Positions 18,708 through 28,056 are shown, counted from the stretch's first letter. The stretch is DNA of 64,000 bases from Paenibacillus rhizosphaerae (GCF_014192015.1 NZ_JACHXJ010000002.1:1550001-1614000); one strand, 5' to 3'. The notes: generated by a model from the letters alone, not told the origin. Program-made: numbers and translations.

Positions 18708-20477
18708 ATGCTGTTAGAAGATAGATATTTGCTGCTGTACGAATGTTTTGGTGGCAACACGGAGCTTGGGCTACCTGTGGAAGTGACGTTGGAGGAGCTT
18801 GCGGATGCAATGTATTGCACCACTCGCAACGCCAAGCTGATTCTAAGGAAATTGGAAAGTGATCATTTGATAGAATGGCTGCCCGGACTGGGCAGGGGAA
18901 ACCACTCTAGAATCGTTTTTAAGGTCGACAAAGAAGTGTACTTGAACGAGTTACTCCAGAACCATTTAGAGCAGGGAGATTACAAGCGGGCTTTCGATCT
19001 GATCGGCGGGCATGGGATAGGAACGCTTGCCAAGCCGAAATTTCTTGAGTGGCTTGATAACCACTTTGGCTACAAAAAAGGGGAAAATGGAGATCTCGAG
19101 GATATGCTGATCTTCCCAGTGATCAAATCACCGCAGACACTGGATCCCGCCAAGTTGCTTAATTCGTTTGATTCCCATTTGACCCGGCAAATTTTTGACA
19201 GGCTGCTCCATTTCGACGAACAACTTGGTCGAATCGTTCCCATGATCGCTCACACTTGGTCGCCCAACTCTAGTGCCACGGAATGGACTTTTTATCTGCG
19301 TAAAGGCGTTCGTTTTCATAACGGGCAGGAGCTGACCTCCAAGGATGTACAATTTACGCTCAACCGGCTTCAGAACGGGAAGTCAAATAGCTGGTTAATG
19401 AGCGGCGTAAAAAGCGTCGATACGATTGGTCCTCGCGCGCTCCGTGTGAGACTGAGCCGGCCGAATCGGATCTTTGACCGTTTCATGAGTTCTACAGCTG
19501 CCTCCATTCTTCCGTACGGTTTCGCGGGGATGGAAGAGGAGGCTTATTGGACTCATCCCATCGGGACAGGGCCGTTTCGATGGGTGGAAAAAAAAGCCGG
19601 ACGAATCAAGATGGCGGCGTATGACACCTATTTCCTAGGCAGACCCTATTTGGATGGCGTGGACATCGTGATCATGCCGGAGGACTGTGGTCCGGAAATG
19701 GAAGGTATCGCTAAGGTCTATCACAGCTTGGATACGATGCGGATGGATCGGGATGCTCCTGAAGATGCCTGGCAGCACATTGAGAAGCTCGGCCAATGTA
19801 ATATCCTGCTGACTTGGAACGTTTCGCGTGAAGGTCCGCAGCGATCGGAAGCGTTTCGTCGGGCGGTTAGAATGATTCTTCATCCCGGAGAAATGGTCGC
19901 CCAGTTGGGAGGCGAGCGGGGGCTCCCTGTTCTTGGCTTTCGCTCAGAGGCAAGCCGTACGCATATGGTGGAGTCTATATTGCCCGAACGCGTCCATAGG
20001 GCGCTCGAAGAGTCAGGTTATAAGGGGGAGGTCCTTCGTTTTGCATTCCCAGAAAAATATGATGAAGACGGCAGGTGGATCGTAAACCGGCTCGCCAGTT
20101 GGGGGATTCAAACCGAAATCATGGATTACAACCAATGGAAGGATTCGGACTTTGCCGTCACGTGCCTAATATTGGCGGATGACGAGGTTTGCGAGATCGA
20201 AGCTTACGAACACCCTGATTACATCATGCAGACTTATTTTGATGGAGAACGGAAGGCGTGGATTACCAGCCAGATCAATGCAGCAGTGGCGGCCGAATCA
20301 ACCGAGCAGCGACGCATGTTCCTAAAGGAGATTGAAGAGCATATCCGGGATGAAGCAACAGTTATCTTTCTACATCATCGGAAGCTGAGCACCTTTTTGC
20401 ATCCTACCGTACGAGGTGTTTGCCTGAATCCGCTCGGCTGGGTTGACTTCAAGGAGGTTTGGCTGGAGCAAGCATGA
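18708..20477 (+). CDS. SgrR-like regulator with fused peptide/sugar-binding domain
   Basis: The protein has 589 aa and two parts. Residues 1-75 form a winged helix-turn-helix (VTLEELADAMYCTTRNAKLI LRKLE, GRGNHSRIVF), as in the N-terminal domain of SgrR. Residues 110-580 are an extracellular solute-binding protein family 5 domain without a signal peptide (SPQTLDPAKLLNSFDSHL, EWTFYLRKGVRFHNGQELT, ALRVRLSRPNRIFDRFM, HPIGTGPFRWVEKK). In this family the binding domain senses a small molecule in the cytoplasm and controls a nearby transporter. No transporter is adjacent here, so the target is unknown. The start ATG follows AGGGGGGACC. Confidence 0.85.
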   Translation: MLLEDRYLLLYECFGGNTELGLPVEVTLEELADAMYCTTRNAKLILRKLESDHLIEWLPGLGRGNHSRIVFKVDKEVYLNELLQNHLEQGDYKRAFDLIGGHGIGTLAKPKFLEWLDNHFGYKKGENGDLEDMLIFPVIKSPQTLDPAKLLNSFDSHLTRQIFDRLLHFDEQLGRIVPMIAHTWSPNSSATEWTFYLRKGVRFHNGQELTSKDVQFTLNRLQNGKSNSWLMSGVKSVDTIGPRALRVRLSRPNRIFDRFMSSTAASILPYGFAGMEEEAYWTHPIGTGPFRWVEKKAGRIKMAAYDTYFLGRPYLDGVDIVIMPEDCGPEMEGIAKVYHSLDTMRMDRDAPEDAWQHIEKLGQCNILLTWNVSREGPQRSEAFRRAVRMILHPGEMVAQLGGERGLPVLGFRSEASRTHMVESILPERVHRALEESGYKGEVLRFAFPEKYDEDGRWIVNRLASWGIQTEIMDYNQWKDSDFAVTCLILADDEVCEIEAYEHPDYIMQTYFDGERKAWITSQINAAVAAESTEQRRMFLKEIEEHIRDEATVIFLHHRKLSTFLHPTVRGVCLNPLGWVDFKEVWLEQA

Positions 20478-20794
20478 CGGAGGCATCGGATAGCGACCGG
20501 TACCCATCCGGAAAACATTTGTTTTGAATAAACGAGTTTATGAACAAGAACTTGTGGTTATTCCACCGGGGGAATTACATGAACAGTCCATCCGGCAATA
20601 AATGTTGAAGTCAAATTGACCAGCGATACGTTAAGCCGGGCGCAAAATGGAAGAACTGGTTCGCGAGCTTCCATATAAATCACCTATTCAGTACTCATTA
20701 AAGATGCATGATCGTTCAAAGTATGAGTTGCTGCCAAAATGAACCCAGAAATGGATCTGGAAACAACAACATCATCCTTGTTTGAAGCTCAGCG

Positions 20795-20827
20795 CAGCAG
20801 CTAATCCAATCGATTAGCTGCTGTTTT
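20795..20827 (+). terminator. rho-independent terminator
   Basis: Arms CAGCAGCTAAT and ATTAGCTGCTG pair over 11 bp around a 7-nt loop and are followed by TTTT. It lies 320 bp after the SgrR-like gene. The sequence between them (20478-20794) and after it to 21070 holds no gene that I recognise. Confidence 0.7.
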
Positions 20828-21070
20828 AATAACCGACCAGAGAAAGTGGGGATTTTAGAGACTCGCTGATGAAGATAGTTCCTGGTTCCTCTAATTTGTG
20901 CTCACGGATCGAGAATAGAGGAATTAGGTCTTCTATAATGTGGTGGTTTCGAGAGCAGAGGGCAATACAACAAAAAACCATATGAAAGCGCACAAATAAA
21001 TCATGCATCTTTCTTTATGGTTATAAGGTTAGATAAGGTTATAGCCTAAAATATTTTGTATCACAAAAAT

Positions 21071-21401
21071 TATACAAGGACTGCTTGGTTAATGAACATA
21101 AATTCTTTAGGAAGTTCAAGTCCATATGGGAGCCGATTCAATTGGAATCGCTTAAAGCTTCCATAAAACTAGCTCCTGGATCGTAGTCTCTCAGCAGCCA
21201 TTCACCCATTTACCCACGAGCATTTTTATAAACAGCATTCACCAAATCCTCTTTATTAGAAAAATAGTTATAGATCGTTCCTGAACCAACATTTGCCCGC
21301 TTGATCAACTTGGCGAATGTAACCGATGGCAACCCTTCCTCATGAATCAAATCAAGTGTGGCAGTCATAATGTCTTGCTTTTTACCCATAACATTCCACA
21401 C
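21071..21401 (-). pseudogene. TetR/AcrR regulator, broken
   Basis: The first 63 codons are intact and give a TetR DNA-binding domain (IMTATLDLIHEEGLPSVTFA, GSGTIYNYFSNKEDLVNAVY). A TAA then interrupts the frame at 21210. The same frame continues as EWLLRDYDPGASFMEAL, and a shifted frame gives PKEFMFINQAVL, a typical piece of the TetR ligand domain, ending at about 21071. The gene has therefore lost its C-terminal domain through stops and a frameshift. Three TGGAAT-N4-ATTCCA palindromes upstream on the opposite side may have been its operators. Confidence 0.75.
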
Positions 21402-21513
21402 CTTAATAATTTAGTATGAAATCAAGATAATTGTCAAAAAGACAGGAGTATCTGTAAGGTAATTGCCTTTTAACTTGGGTTGTGATCTCACTATACACGG
21501 TATAATAGACGAA

Positions 21514-21529
21514 TGGAATATAAATTCCA
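21514..21529. promoter_or_regulatory. palindromic operator TGGAAT-N4-ATTCCA, copy 1
   Basis: TGGAATATAAATTCCA is a palindrome of the same form as the sites at 21698 and 21758. It lies between the broken TetR gene (transcribed leftward) and the rightward promoter at 21721. A TATAAT box just before it (21500-21505) may belong to another promoter. Confidence 0.55.
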
Positions 21530-21697
21530 ATATGCAAAAAAAATTAAACAAAAGAGAAAACTTTGATAGCCACACAAAAGTTATTTCTATATATTAAGTT
21601 ATCGGAATACATATCCCAGGTTAATTTTCTACTGCTTCTACAGTTCTTGAAATTAGCAATTATATTATGCATAACCCGTATAACAAAAAGAGATGAA

Positions 21698-21713
21698 TGG
21701 AATGTTTATTCCA
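21698..21713. promoter_or_regulatory. palindromic operator TGGAAT-N4-ATTCCA, copy 2
   Basis: TGGAATGTTTATTCCA lies 8 bp upstream of the -35 box at 21721. It matches copies 1 and 3 in both arms. Confidence 0.6.
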
Positions 21714-21720
21714 AAAACCA

Positions 21721-21749
21721 TTGACGAGAGAAGAGGATAGAGGTATACT
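21721..21749 (+). promoter_or_regulatory. sigma-A promoter between two operators
   Basis: TTGACG and TATACT are separated by 17 bp, a good housekeeping promoter. Operators end 8 bp before it and begin 9 bp after it. It points at the aldehyde dehydrogenase remnant and the MmgE/PrpD gene, which it probably still transcribes. Confidence 0.65.
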
Positions 21750-21757
21750 GTGATCGT

Positions 21758-21773
21758 TGGAATGAATATTCCA
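21758..21773. promoter_or_regulatory. palindromic operator TGGAAT-N4-ATTCCA, copy 3
   Basis: TGGAATGAATATTCCA overlaps the probable transcription start of the promoter at 21721. A protein bound here would block that promoter, as expected for a TetR-type repressor. Confidence 0.6.
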
Positions 21774-21891
21774 AAGAGCCTGTCATATATGGAAGTGGCA
21801 AGAAAGCAACATATCGTAGGGGGCGAAAAAAAGCGACCGCCTGTCTGATTTAAATGGAATCATACACAATAACTTATAAAGGAGTAACAAT

Positions 21892-22036
21892 ATGAATACT
21901 TATGAAAAGCTCTATATCGGTGGCAAATGGAAATCGCCTGTCAACCTATAGGTAATTGTAATTCGATCCTCTCATGATCAAACGATAATAGATAAAGCAG
22001 CACAAGCATCACCGGGAGATATAGATTTAGCCGTCT
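21892..22036 (+). pseudogene. aldehyde dehydrogenase, 5' remnant
   Basis: A start codon with AAAGGAG upstream opens MNTYEKLYIGGKWKSPVNL, the standard beginning of a bacterial aldehyde dehydrogenase, then a TAG stops it after 19 codons. The following sequence gives DKAAQASPGDIDLAV, the next conserved block of the family, in another frame. After that the similarity ends and the MmgE/PrpD gene follows. More than 90 percent of the enzyme is missing. Confidence 0.7.
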
Positions 22037-22157
22037 CTTTTTTTGCCGTAAATAAAATGATCGTTCTTTTGCACGAAATCCGGATGCTTTTTAACACTGA
22101 ATACCCAAAGATTTTACGAATGGAGTTTATCAAAAATTACAAAAGGATGATGTCAAA

Positions 22158-23543
22158 ATGAAAGTCACGTCCGAGAACGTTCACACAATATCTCAACGAC
22201 TGGCAAAGTGGGTGGAGTCGTTACGATATGAAGATCTTCCCATGGAGGTAATAGAGAGAACAAAGCTGTTAATTCTAGATCAACTCGGTGTTCAACTGAT
22301 GGGTTCAACATTACCTAATGTCCAACCTGTCCGACGTCTTGCAGATTCGATCAAAGCCGTACCAGAAAGCACAATTTCACAAGGAAGTGTTCGCACCAAT
22401 GCCGCAACGGCTGCGTATGTCAATGGCACATTTGGTCACAGTTGTGAATACGATGATGCACACATGCTTGCATGGCATAGCAGTTCGGCCGTTATTCCGG
22501 CCGCACTGGCCTTAGCCGAACGAGAGAATGCTTCAGGCAAAGAACTCATTACCGCAGTATTGACTGGTGTACAGGTCATGTGTATCCTTGGTACTGCAAT
22601 GGGACAAGCTATGCAGACGGTCGGATGGCACGGATCAAAGGTAATGGGGGTATTTGGTGCCGCAGCAGCAGCCGGCAAAATCCTCAAACTTACCCCATTT
22701 GAACTAGCCCATGCTTTCGGCATCGCGGCTAGTGATGCAGGTGGAACGATGGAATATGATCAAAGTGGCGGAGAAGTGAAACGATTACATGCCGGGTCTG
22801 CATCTCGTTCTGGATTGGAAGCTGCGCTTTTGGCTCGCAGTGGCTTTACCGGCCCCTCAACAATATTTGAGGGACAACGGGGGATCTTTAAAAATTTTGG
22901 TGGAACCGAGGAACCGCAGCGACTTGAAGATGCATGGAATCACTGGCATATTCTTGATACCATTTTTCGATTCTTTCCAGGAGTGGGTACGGTGCATGCA
23001 CCACTTGAAGCCGTCTTGCACCTACGGGAGGAGAATGACATCGATTGGCGAGGTATTAAAAAAATCCGAATCGGACTAGACAGCTTCGCCATTGGTCACG
23101 GGGCTTCTATAACCCGTCCAACTGACGCAATCTCAGCACAATTTAGCCTTGGATTCGGTATTGGGCTACAATTCATCTCCGGACAAAATTCGCCACATGA
23201 TTATTTTGATCAATCCCGATGGGAGGACCCTGATATTCTCTCTATCATAGATCTTATCGAGACGTATGCAATCCAGATCCCTGAAGGTGATCCAGCCCTT
23301 AGTGCGAACGTTGAAATTATTATGAAAGATGGCCGAGGCTATGAAAGATACCAACGTGGCTTCCGAGGACATCCCGTATCGCCAGCCACTTCAAAAGATA
23401 TCCAGGACAAGTTTTATAAAAACCTCACTCGTGTATCCTCAGCTATGAGGGCGACAGATATTCTAGATTCCGTGATGTCAATCGAAAGAATGGACAGGGT
23501 GCATCGATTAACAGGTTTACTTAGTTCGAATCCCAATCATTGA
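22158..23543 (+). CDS. MmgE/PrpD family protein
   Basis: This is a 461-aa member of the MmgE/PrpD family, which includes 2-methylcitrate dehydratase and aconitate decarboxylase-type enzymes. The conserved segments are ERTKLLILDQLGVQLMGS, AAYVNGTFGHSCEYDDAH, HSSSAVIPAALALAER, GWHGSKVMGVFGAAAAAGK, GIAASDAGGTMEYDQSGGE and KRLHAGSASRSGLEAALLA. There is no methylcitrate-cycle partner nearby, so the substrate cannot be assigned. It lies downstream of the regulated promoter at 21721 and the decayed aldehyde dehydrogenase, and is followed by a terminator, so it may be the survivor of a small catabolic operon. Confidence 0.87.
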   Translation: MKVTSENVHTISQRLAKWVESLRYEDLPMEVIERTKLLILDQLGVQLMGSTLPNVQPVRRLADSIKAVPESTISQGSVRTNAATAAYVNGTFGHSCEYDDAHMLAWHSSSAVIPAALALAERENASGKELITAVLTGVQVMCILGTAMGQAMQTVGWHGSKVMGVFGAAAAAGKILKLTPFELAHAFGIAASDAGGTMEYDQSGGEVKRLHAGSASRSGLEAALLARSGFTGPSTIFEGQRGIFKNFGGTEEPQRLEDAWNHWHILDTIFRFFPGVGTVHAPLEAVLHLREENDIDWRGIKKIRIGLDSFAIGHGASITRPTDAISAQFSLGFGIGLQFISGQNSPHDYFDQSRWEDPDILSIIDLIETYAIQIPEGDPALSANVEIIMKDGRGYERYQRGFRGHPVSPATSKDIQDKFYKNLTRVSSAMRATDILDSVMSIERMDRVHRLTGLLSSNPNH

Positions 23544-23563
23544 AATGGGTTTGTATGTACACG

Positions 23564-23587
23564 ACCGCTCAGAAATGAGCGGTTTTA
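23564..23587 (+). terminator. terminator after MmgE/PrpD gene
   Basis: ACCGCTCA and TGAGCGGT form an 8-bp stem with a GAAA tetraloop, followed by TTTA. It starts 20 bp after the stop codon. Confidence 0.7.
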
Positions 23588-23765
23588 CTACTTACGGGTA
23601 TATCAACAAATTTATATTTTTTGTATGAATAGAAGGCCACTTTTCAACGACTGAACATCGTATCGTGAACACAGGATGAGTTGTTCCGAATCGATGAATA
23701 AAAAAATTTCTATTCGTTCAACTTAAAGGAGGAGAAGGAAATAGCGTGTTTGATACGCTTGAATT

Positions 23766-23816
23766 GGAATGATCGTTTCCGAAAGCATTGACTGTGCTTC
23801 TAAATTCAGATAGTAT
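23766..23816 (+). promoter_or_regulatory. promoter and operator of the TetR gene
   Basis: A TTGACT -35 box (23788-23793), 17-bp spacer and TAGTAT -10 box (23811-23816) precede the TetR gene at 23839. Just upstream, GGAATGATCGTTTCC (23766-23780) is an imperfect version of the palindrome GGAATGATCATTCC at 24418. This suggests autoregulation by the TetR protein. Confidence 0.65.
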
Positions 23817-23838
23817 ACGTACGAGGGGGTGATGAGTA

Positions 23839-24399
23839 ATGTCCAGACTAAAAACATTTCAGATAGAAGAGATAATCGATAAGGCAATTGATGTTTTTCG
23901 AGAAAAAGGTTATGAGGGGACGTCCATGCAGGATTTGGTTAGTGCATTGTCTTTAAATAGGAGCAGTATCTACCAAACATTCCGAAGTAAAGAAGACTTG
24001 TATTTAGTGGCACTGGATCGCTATGGCGAGAAAACGAGCGATATTACTTCCATCTTATATGAACCGGGCACTTGTAAAGATGTTCTTTTGAGGTTTTTCA
24101 ATAGGTTGTTTGAACATAATCGGGATAGAACTTGCTTACTCATCTATGCATCCTTGGAAAGGAGTGAGCATCCGGAAGTTCGAGCAAGAGTTAGTACGAA
24201 TAATAACTTAAGAGAACGAGCTTTCTTTCAATTACTTTCTCGCGGAATTGCCAATGGCGAAATAAAAGGCAATCCCAATTTACGTGATCTTTCTAAATAC
24301 CTTGTAAACGTTGCGAATGGAATAACCGTCACGTCCGCGAATGCCGATCGAAAAACATTGGATACCATTTTAGAGACCTCACTTTACTTTTTAAGATAA
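23839..24399 (+). CDS. TetR/AcrR family transcriptional regulator
   Basis: The repressor is 186 aa. The N-terminal helix-turn-helix is IDKAIDVFREKGYEGTSMQD LVSALSLNRSSIYQTFRSKE (residues 12-52). The rest is a helical ligand domain with LLIYASLERSEHPEVRARV. The overall form resembles TetR proteins that control short-chain dehydrogenase or reductase genes in response to reactive compounds. The gene has a sigma-A promoter and an operator-like palindrome upstream, and the SDR gene downstream has the same palindrome, so both are probably its targets. The start ATG follows GGGGGTGATG. Confidence 0.9.
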   Translation: MSRLKTFQIEEIIDKAIDVFREKGYEGTSMQDLVSALSLNRSSIYQTFRSKEDLYLVALDRYGEKTSDITSILYEPGTCKDVLLRFFNRLFEHNRDRTCLLIYASLERSEHPEVRARVSTNNNLRERAFFQLLSRGIANGEIKGNPNLRDLSKYLVNVANGITVTSANADRKTLDTILETSLYFLR

Positions 24400-24417
24400 T
24401 TTTTTTTGTTCTAATTT

Positions 24418-24431
24418 GGAATGATCATTCC
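24418..24431. promoter_or_regulatory. operator palindrome upstream of SDR gene
   Basis: GGAATGATCATTCC is a perfect 14-bp palindrome, 43 bp before the SDR start codon. It is the best match to the imperfect site upstream of the adjacent TetR gene. Confidence 0.65.
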
Positions 24432-24474
24432 CTTAAAAAACAAATGTAAATCACTTAAAAGGAGACTAAATATC

Positions 24475-25221
24475 ATGAATAAAAATTTTTTAAATGGAAA
24501 AACGGCATTTGTTACAGGCGGTTCTCGCGGTATTGGGGCATCGATTGTTAAAAAGTTGGTTAAAGACGGTGCGGCTGTAGCGTTCACGTATGCCAATTCT
24601 GCTGAGAAAGCTAATGAGTTGGTTAAGAGCATTGAGGCTGAGGGTGGGAGAGCTCTGGCCATTAGAGCCAATAGTGAAAATGCCGACTCTGTGAAGTTAG
24701 CCGTTGCCGAAGCGATTAACACTTTCGGTCATTTAAATATACTGGTTAATAATGCAGGGATCCTTGATGTTAAACCATATGACCAATTTACTATGGAAGA
24801 GTTCGACCGCACGGTTGCTGTTAACGTTAGAGCTGTTTTTGCTGCCATTCAAGCAGCCGGTCCCCAAATGCAGAGTGGTGACAGAATCATTACGATAGGC
24901 AGTGTAAATGCTGATGTAACCGGTGTTCCCGGAATGAGTTTATATAGCATGTCCAAAGCCGCAGTGGCCGCTATGACTCGCGGTCTTGCTAGGGATCTAG
25001 CACCGCAAGGGGTAACAGTTAATAATATTCAGCCAGGTCCGGTTGATACCGATATGAATCCAGCTGAAGGGCCTATGGCTTCCATATTAAAGAATGTGAT
25101 CGCTCTTGGCCGCTATGGTACCGCAGATGACATCGCCAGCTTGGTTGTATTCTTATCCAGCCCGGAAGCAAGCTATATTACCGGTGCATCGCTCGATATT
25201 AACGGAGGCTTTATGATTTAA
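24475..25221 (+). CDS. short-chain dehydrogenase/reductase (FabG-like)
   Basis: This is a classical SDR of 248 aa. It has the cofactor motif TGGSRGIGASIVKKL, the NNAGI motif, the catalytic Ser in GSVNADVTG, and Tyr/Lys in YSMSKAAVAAM. The C-terminal LSSPEASYITGASLDINGGF is typical of 3-oxoacyl-ACP-reductase-like enzymes. The ATG at 24475 has AAAAGGAG upstream and is preferred over the longer frame from 24421, which would include the operator. It is probably repressed by the TetR protein encoded just upstream. The substrate is unknown. Confidence 0.9.
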   Translation: MNKNFLNGKTAFVTGGSRGIGASIVKKLVKDGAAVAFTYANSAEKANELVKSIEAEGGRALAIRANSENADSVKLAVAEAINTFGHLNILVNNAGILDVKPYDQFTMEEFDRTVAVNVRAVFAAIQAAGPQMQSGDRIITIGSVNADVTGVPGMSLYSMSKAAVAAMTRGLARDLAPQGVTVNNIQPGPVDTDMNPAEGPMASILKNVIALGRYGTADDIASLVVFLSSPEASYITGASLDINGGFMI

Positions 25222-25375
25222 GCGTTGAAGACTCTTGCTATGCATTGCTCGATGAAGTTCGTGCGTCAATGGAGTGCCAGTTGACCGAACTGAACACAAC
25301 ACTTCAGTTGACGAAGTTCAAGCTTGAACATTGTCAGGAAGTTAAAGATGGGAAAGAAAAGGAAGGTGCCTTGCG
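25222..25375 (+). pseudogene. MerR-family regulator, C-terminal remnant
   Basis: The frame after the SDR stop reads ALLDEVRASMECQLTELNTT followed by LQLTKFKLEHCQEV. This is like the long coiled coil at the end of MerR regulators of the AdhR type, which often sit beside SDR genes. No helix-turn-helix remains. The piece runs up to the next SDR gene. Confidence 0.45.
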
Positions 25376-26380
25376 ATGGATAAAGCAAATTGGGAAAGAA
25401 CACCTCAGTGGCCGCTCAATACCGGTTACGGACCGCGTACCACTGCAGAGGAAGTGATCGGCAATATCGACTTGAATGGAAAAACGGCAATTGTCACGGG
25501 CGGATATGCCGGTCTCGGACTTGAAGTTTCCCGAGTGCTTGCCAAGGCTGGCGCTCGCATTATCGTCCCCGCGAGATCGCTGCAAAAGGCGGAAGCCGCT
25601 GTAGCATCTATTCCGGGAGTGGAACTGGCGGAATTGGATCTGGCTGATCCCGTCTCCATCGATCGGTTTGCCCACACGTTCGAAAGATCTGGGCGTCCGC
25701 TGCACATCTTGGTCAACTGTGCCGGTATTATGGCCACTTCGGAGCAACGCGATGGTAGAGGGTACGAATTGCAGTTCGCCACAAACCATTTGGGACACTT
25801 TCAGCTTACGGCAAGACTGTGGCCGGCGTTGGAACGTGCGAATGGGGCGCGTGTCGTCTCTGTTTCTTCAGGCGCACACCGATTGGGTGGCATCAACTTC
25901 GAAGATCTGAATTTTTTGAGCCAGCCCTACGATAAATGGAAGGCATACGGGCAATCGAAAACAGCGACTGCACTCTTTGCTCTAGAGTTGGATAAGAAGG
26001 GGGCCGCTCACCATGTACGGGCTTTCTCGGTTCACCCCGGCACCATTGTGACCGATCTGTCTCGCCACTTGTCCGATGATGAGATGAAGGCCATGGGAGC
26101 GCTTGACGAACAGGGGCAGCGTACTATTACTAAAATGACGTCAGAACACAAGACGATTCCGGAAGGAGCGGCCACGATTGTCTGGTGTGCCGTAAGTAAG
26201 CAGTTGGACGGCAAGGGAGGCGTTTATTGTCAGAATGTTGACATTGCTCAGCCGGTGCCCAAGGAACGAATCCATGAGCCCGGCATACCCGGCGTATTCC
26301 CGTGGGCGATGGACATTCAAGCAGCCGAGCGGCTCTGGCAACTGAGTGAGAAACTGACAGGAGTTTCATTTCAAATCTGA
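25376..26380 (+). CDS. short-chain dehydrogenase (retinol-dehydrogenase-like SDR)
   Basis: This is an SDR of 334 aa with an N-terminal extension of about 35 residues (WERTPQWPLNTGYGPRTTAE). It has the cofactor site TGGYAGLGLEVSRVL, VNCAGIMA, the catalytic VSVSSGAHRLGG Ser and YGQSKTATALF Tyr/Lys. The C-terminal part (HPGTIVTDLSRHL, GGVYCQNVDIAQPVP) is that of oxidoreductases related to retinol dehydrogenases. The start ATG follows AAGGTGCCTTGCG. It is in line with the preceding SDR but separated by a MerR remnant. The physiological substrate cannot be told from the sequence. Confidence 0.87.
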   Translation: MDKANWERTPQWPLNTGYGPRTTAEEVIGNIDLNGKTAIVTGGYAGLGLEVSRVLAKAGARIIVPARSLQKAEAAVASIPGVELAELDLADPVSIDRFAHTFERSGRPLHILVNCAGIMATSEQRDGRGYELQFATNHLGHFQLTARLWPALERANGARVVSVSSGAHRLGGINFEDLNFLSQPYDKWKAYGQSKTATALFALELDKKGAAHHVRAFSVHPGTIVTDLSRHLSDDEMKAMGALDEQGQRTITKMTSEHKTIPEGAATIVWCAVSKQLDGKGGVYCQNVDIAQPVPKERIHEPGIPGVFPWAMDIQAAERLWQLSEKLTGVSFQI

Positions 26381-26457
26381 ATTGTCATTTTAAGCATCAC
26401 GCGTCGGGGATTGTAGATTTACCAAGGCTGTTTCGTCGCTTTAACCCCTCCCGCTGT

Positions 26458-26484
26458 GAAGGACACCTAATCAGGGTGTTCTTC
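26458..26484 (+). terminator. hairpin after SDR gene
   Basis: GAAGGACACC and GGTGTTCTTC pair over 10 bp with one G-T pair around a 7-nt loop. The following TTCATTTCG is only weakly T-rich, so termination efficiency is uncertain. Confidence 0.5.
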
Positions 26485-26692
26485 ATTTCGCTCTATAGAT
26501 GGTACGCTGAACCGTATCACGTGTATGTGGTAAAGCGCAGAAGGTTGATTTGACTGCTAGGAATTACGGATAAAATCGGAATGCATATGATGCGAAAAAG
26601 TTCGGATACATGGTCTATAAAGAGGGTTATTCGGTACAGAAGATACAGGATGGTGAGTAAATTGAACTGTCCTAAATGTAAAAGTGTAAGAC

Positions 26693-26901
26693 GACAAGAA
26701 CATATACGCTTAATAGCCGCTTGGCAGCGGCTTTTTCTGTTTTAACGAGATATGTTCTTGTCCAAACCCGACGACAAGAACATATATGGTTAACCGTGGT
26801 TGATAAGGATTCTCATTACAGATGTAGCTTTTATCATTTTATAATACGTGGCTGAGCAGCGTCGAAAGAAGAACCGAGTACGATAAGCTGATGCCCGCAA
26901 A
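26693..26901 (+). repeat. GACAAGAACATAT repeat family, copy 2 (longest)
   Basis: The copy has three parts. GACAAGAACATAT (26693-26705) leads into a terminator-like hairpin AGCCGC-ttggca-GCGGCT-TTTT (26715-26736). The inverted end ATATGTTCTTGTC follows (26750-26762). A second direct GACAAGAACATAT (26773-26785) continues with GGTTAACCGTGGTTGATAAG. A further 41-bp block (26861-26901, starting GTCGAAAGAAGAACCGAG) is repeated at 33303-33343. Together this resembles a miniature mobile element or the eroded ends of a larger one. Confidence 0.65.
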
Positions 26902-27267
26902 AACGCAGTAACAAATCTATAACTGGCTACATGCGTTAGAACCGTATCATAAATAAGGGCATTTTATAAAAAGCTCACAGCAGCCTGTATTCACAGCATG
27001 CGGCCATAGGAGTGGGTAGACAACACTCCGGTTGAAACGAAGCGTAAACGGGCTTTTGTGAGTTTATTTGCTAAAGAATTATCCCTGACAACGATAGGGA
27101 AATATGAATATCGAATGATTTTGTTTGAAGAAATACAATGAATATTCCGATTTGAATGATGCAATATTTAAGCTGTCAAAGAATTCGAGAAGGTGCAATC
27201 TGTCACCTTCTCGGGTGCCTCTAGTGCGGCATAGAGACCGACGCCCTTAAGAGAGACCGACCGGACT
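26902..27267. other. stretch without an intact gene
   Basis: One frame near 27030-27140 reads KRKRAFVSLFAKELSLTTIG and then ends, apparently the tail of a lost gene that I cannot identify. A perfect 10-bp hairpin (CGAGAAGGTG/CACCTTCTCG, 27186-27213) follows and could stop leftward or rightward transcription. Confidence 0.4.
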
Positions 27268-28056
27268 TCACTTTACCAGGCGCATTGTTGTGAAGGTGAA
27301 TTTACCGCCTCCGGCTCCGATTACCAGCGCGGGCATGCTCAGTTTGCGGGCGGCGACGAGAGCTGCAATGTCTTCGCCCTCCTGAAGCATAGACTGGTAA
27401 AGGCCAATCGCTCCGCGCAAATCGTTGGATCGGGAGTAAGTACGAACGAACTCGTCGATGTCGTCTTCTGTGATTGCTTCTGGTGTCGTGCTTATAGTTG
27501 GGAATACGAAATTGTCCAAGAAACTCACGTTCTCGGCCGGAGAGCAGCATCTCGGGAATATTCGGAGTGGCAAGGCAAGAACGCCGATGTACCAAGTGCC
27601 CCCATGCGTGACGTCAGCCAGCATCTCTAAGCCGAATCCAGGTCGATCGCGGTGAAGCTGAGTACGTCCTCCGGGTAGGTAGCAGCGAGGCGAAGAACGG
27701 TTGCTCCGCTTACGTCCTGGCCTGTGAGGTGAACTGGATCAACATTAAGCTCTTTAATGAGAAGATGCAAGTCTTCGGCAGGTCTTGCTGTTGTAATTAC
27801 CAGGCCCATTGTCTGAATCACCGAAACCTCTAAGGTCTACGGCAAAAACATGGTGATTCTCGGCTAAAAGTGGAATCAGTTTTCGAAATGTACACCAAGT
27901 TTCAGGAAAGCCATGAACCAGTAGGATTAGAGTACCAGTAGTCCACTGCTGATACATAGTGAAGCGTAATCTATAATGCTTAATGAACGAGCGAACTAAA
28001 ATCGGCCGAGGTGATAAGTTGACAAACGAGTTGTCCCCACCTATAATCATACCCAT
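27268..28056 (-). pseudogene. alpha/beta hydrolase (epoxide-hydrolase-like), frameshifted
   Basis: Read leftward, three frames make one alpha/beta hydrolase. The first gives LILLVHGFPETWCTFRKLIP and VFAVDLRGFGDSD (oxyanion-hole HG motif). The second gives EDLHLLIKELNVDPVHLTGQ with the nucleophile position in the GQDVSG elbow. The third gives the cap and C-terminal pieces (ITEDDIDEFVRTYSRSNDLR, PALVIGAGGG). Frame changes near 27800 and 27625 break it. Its 5' end overlaps the CstR-type operator of the divergent sulfur operon. Confidence 0.8.

Noticed and set aside
26693..26901. Complete insertion sequence.
   Set aside because: No transposase frame exists between or near the repeat ends.
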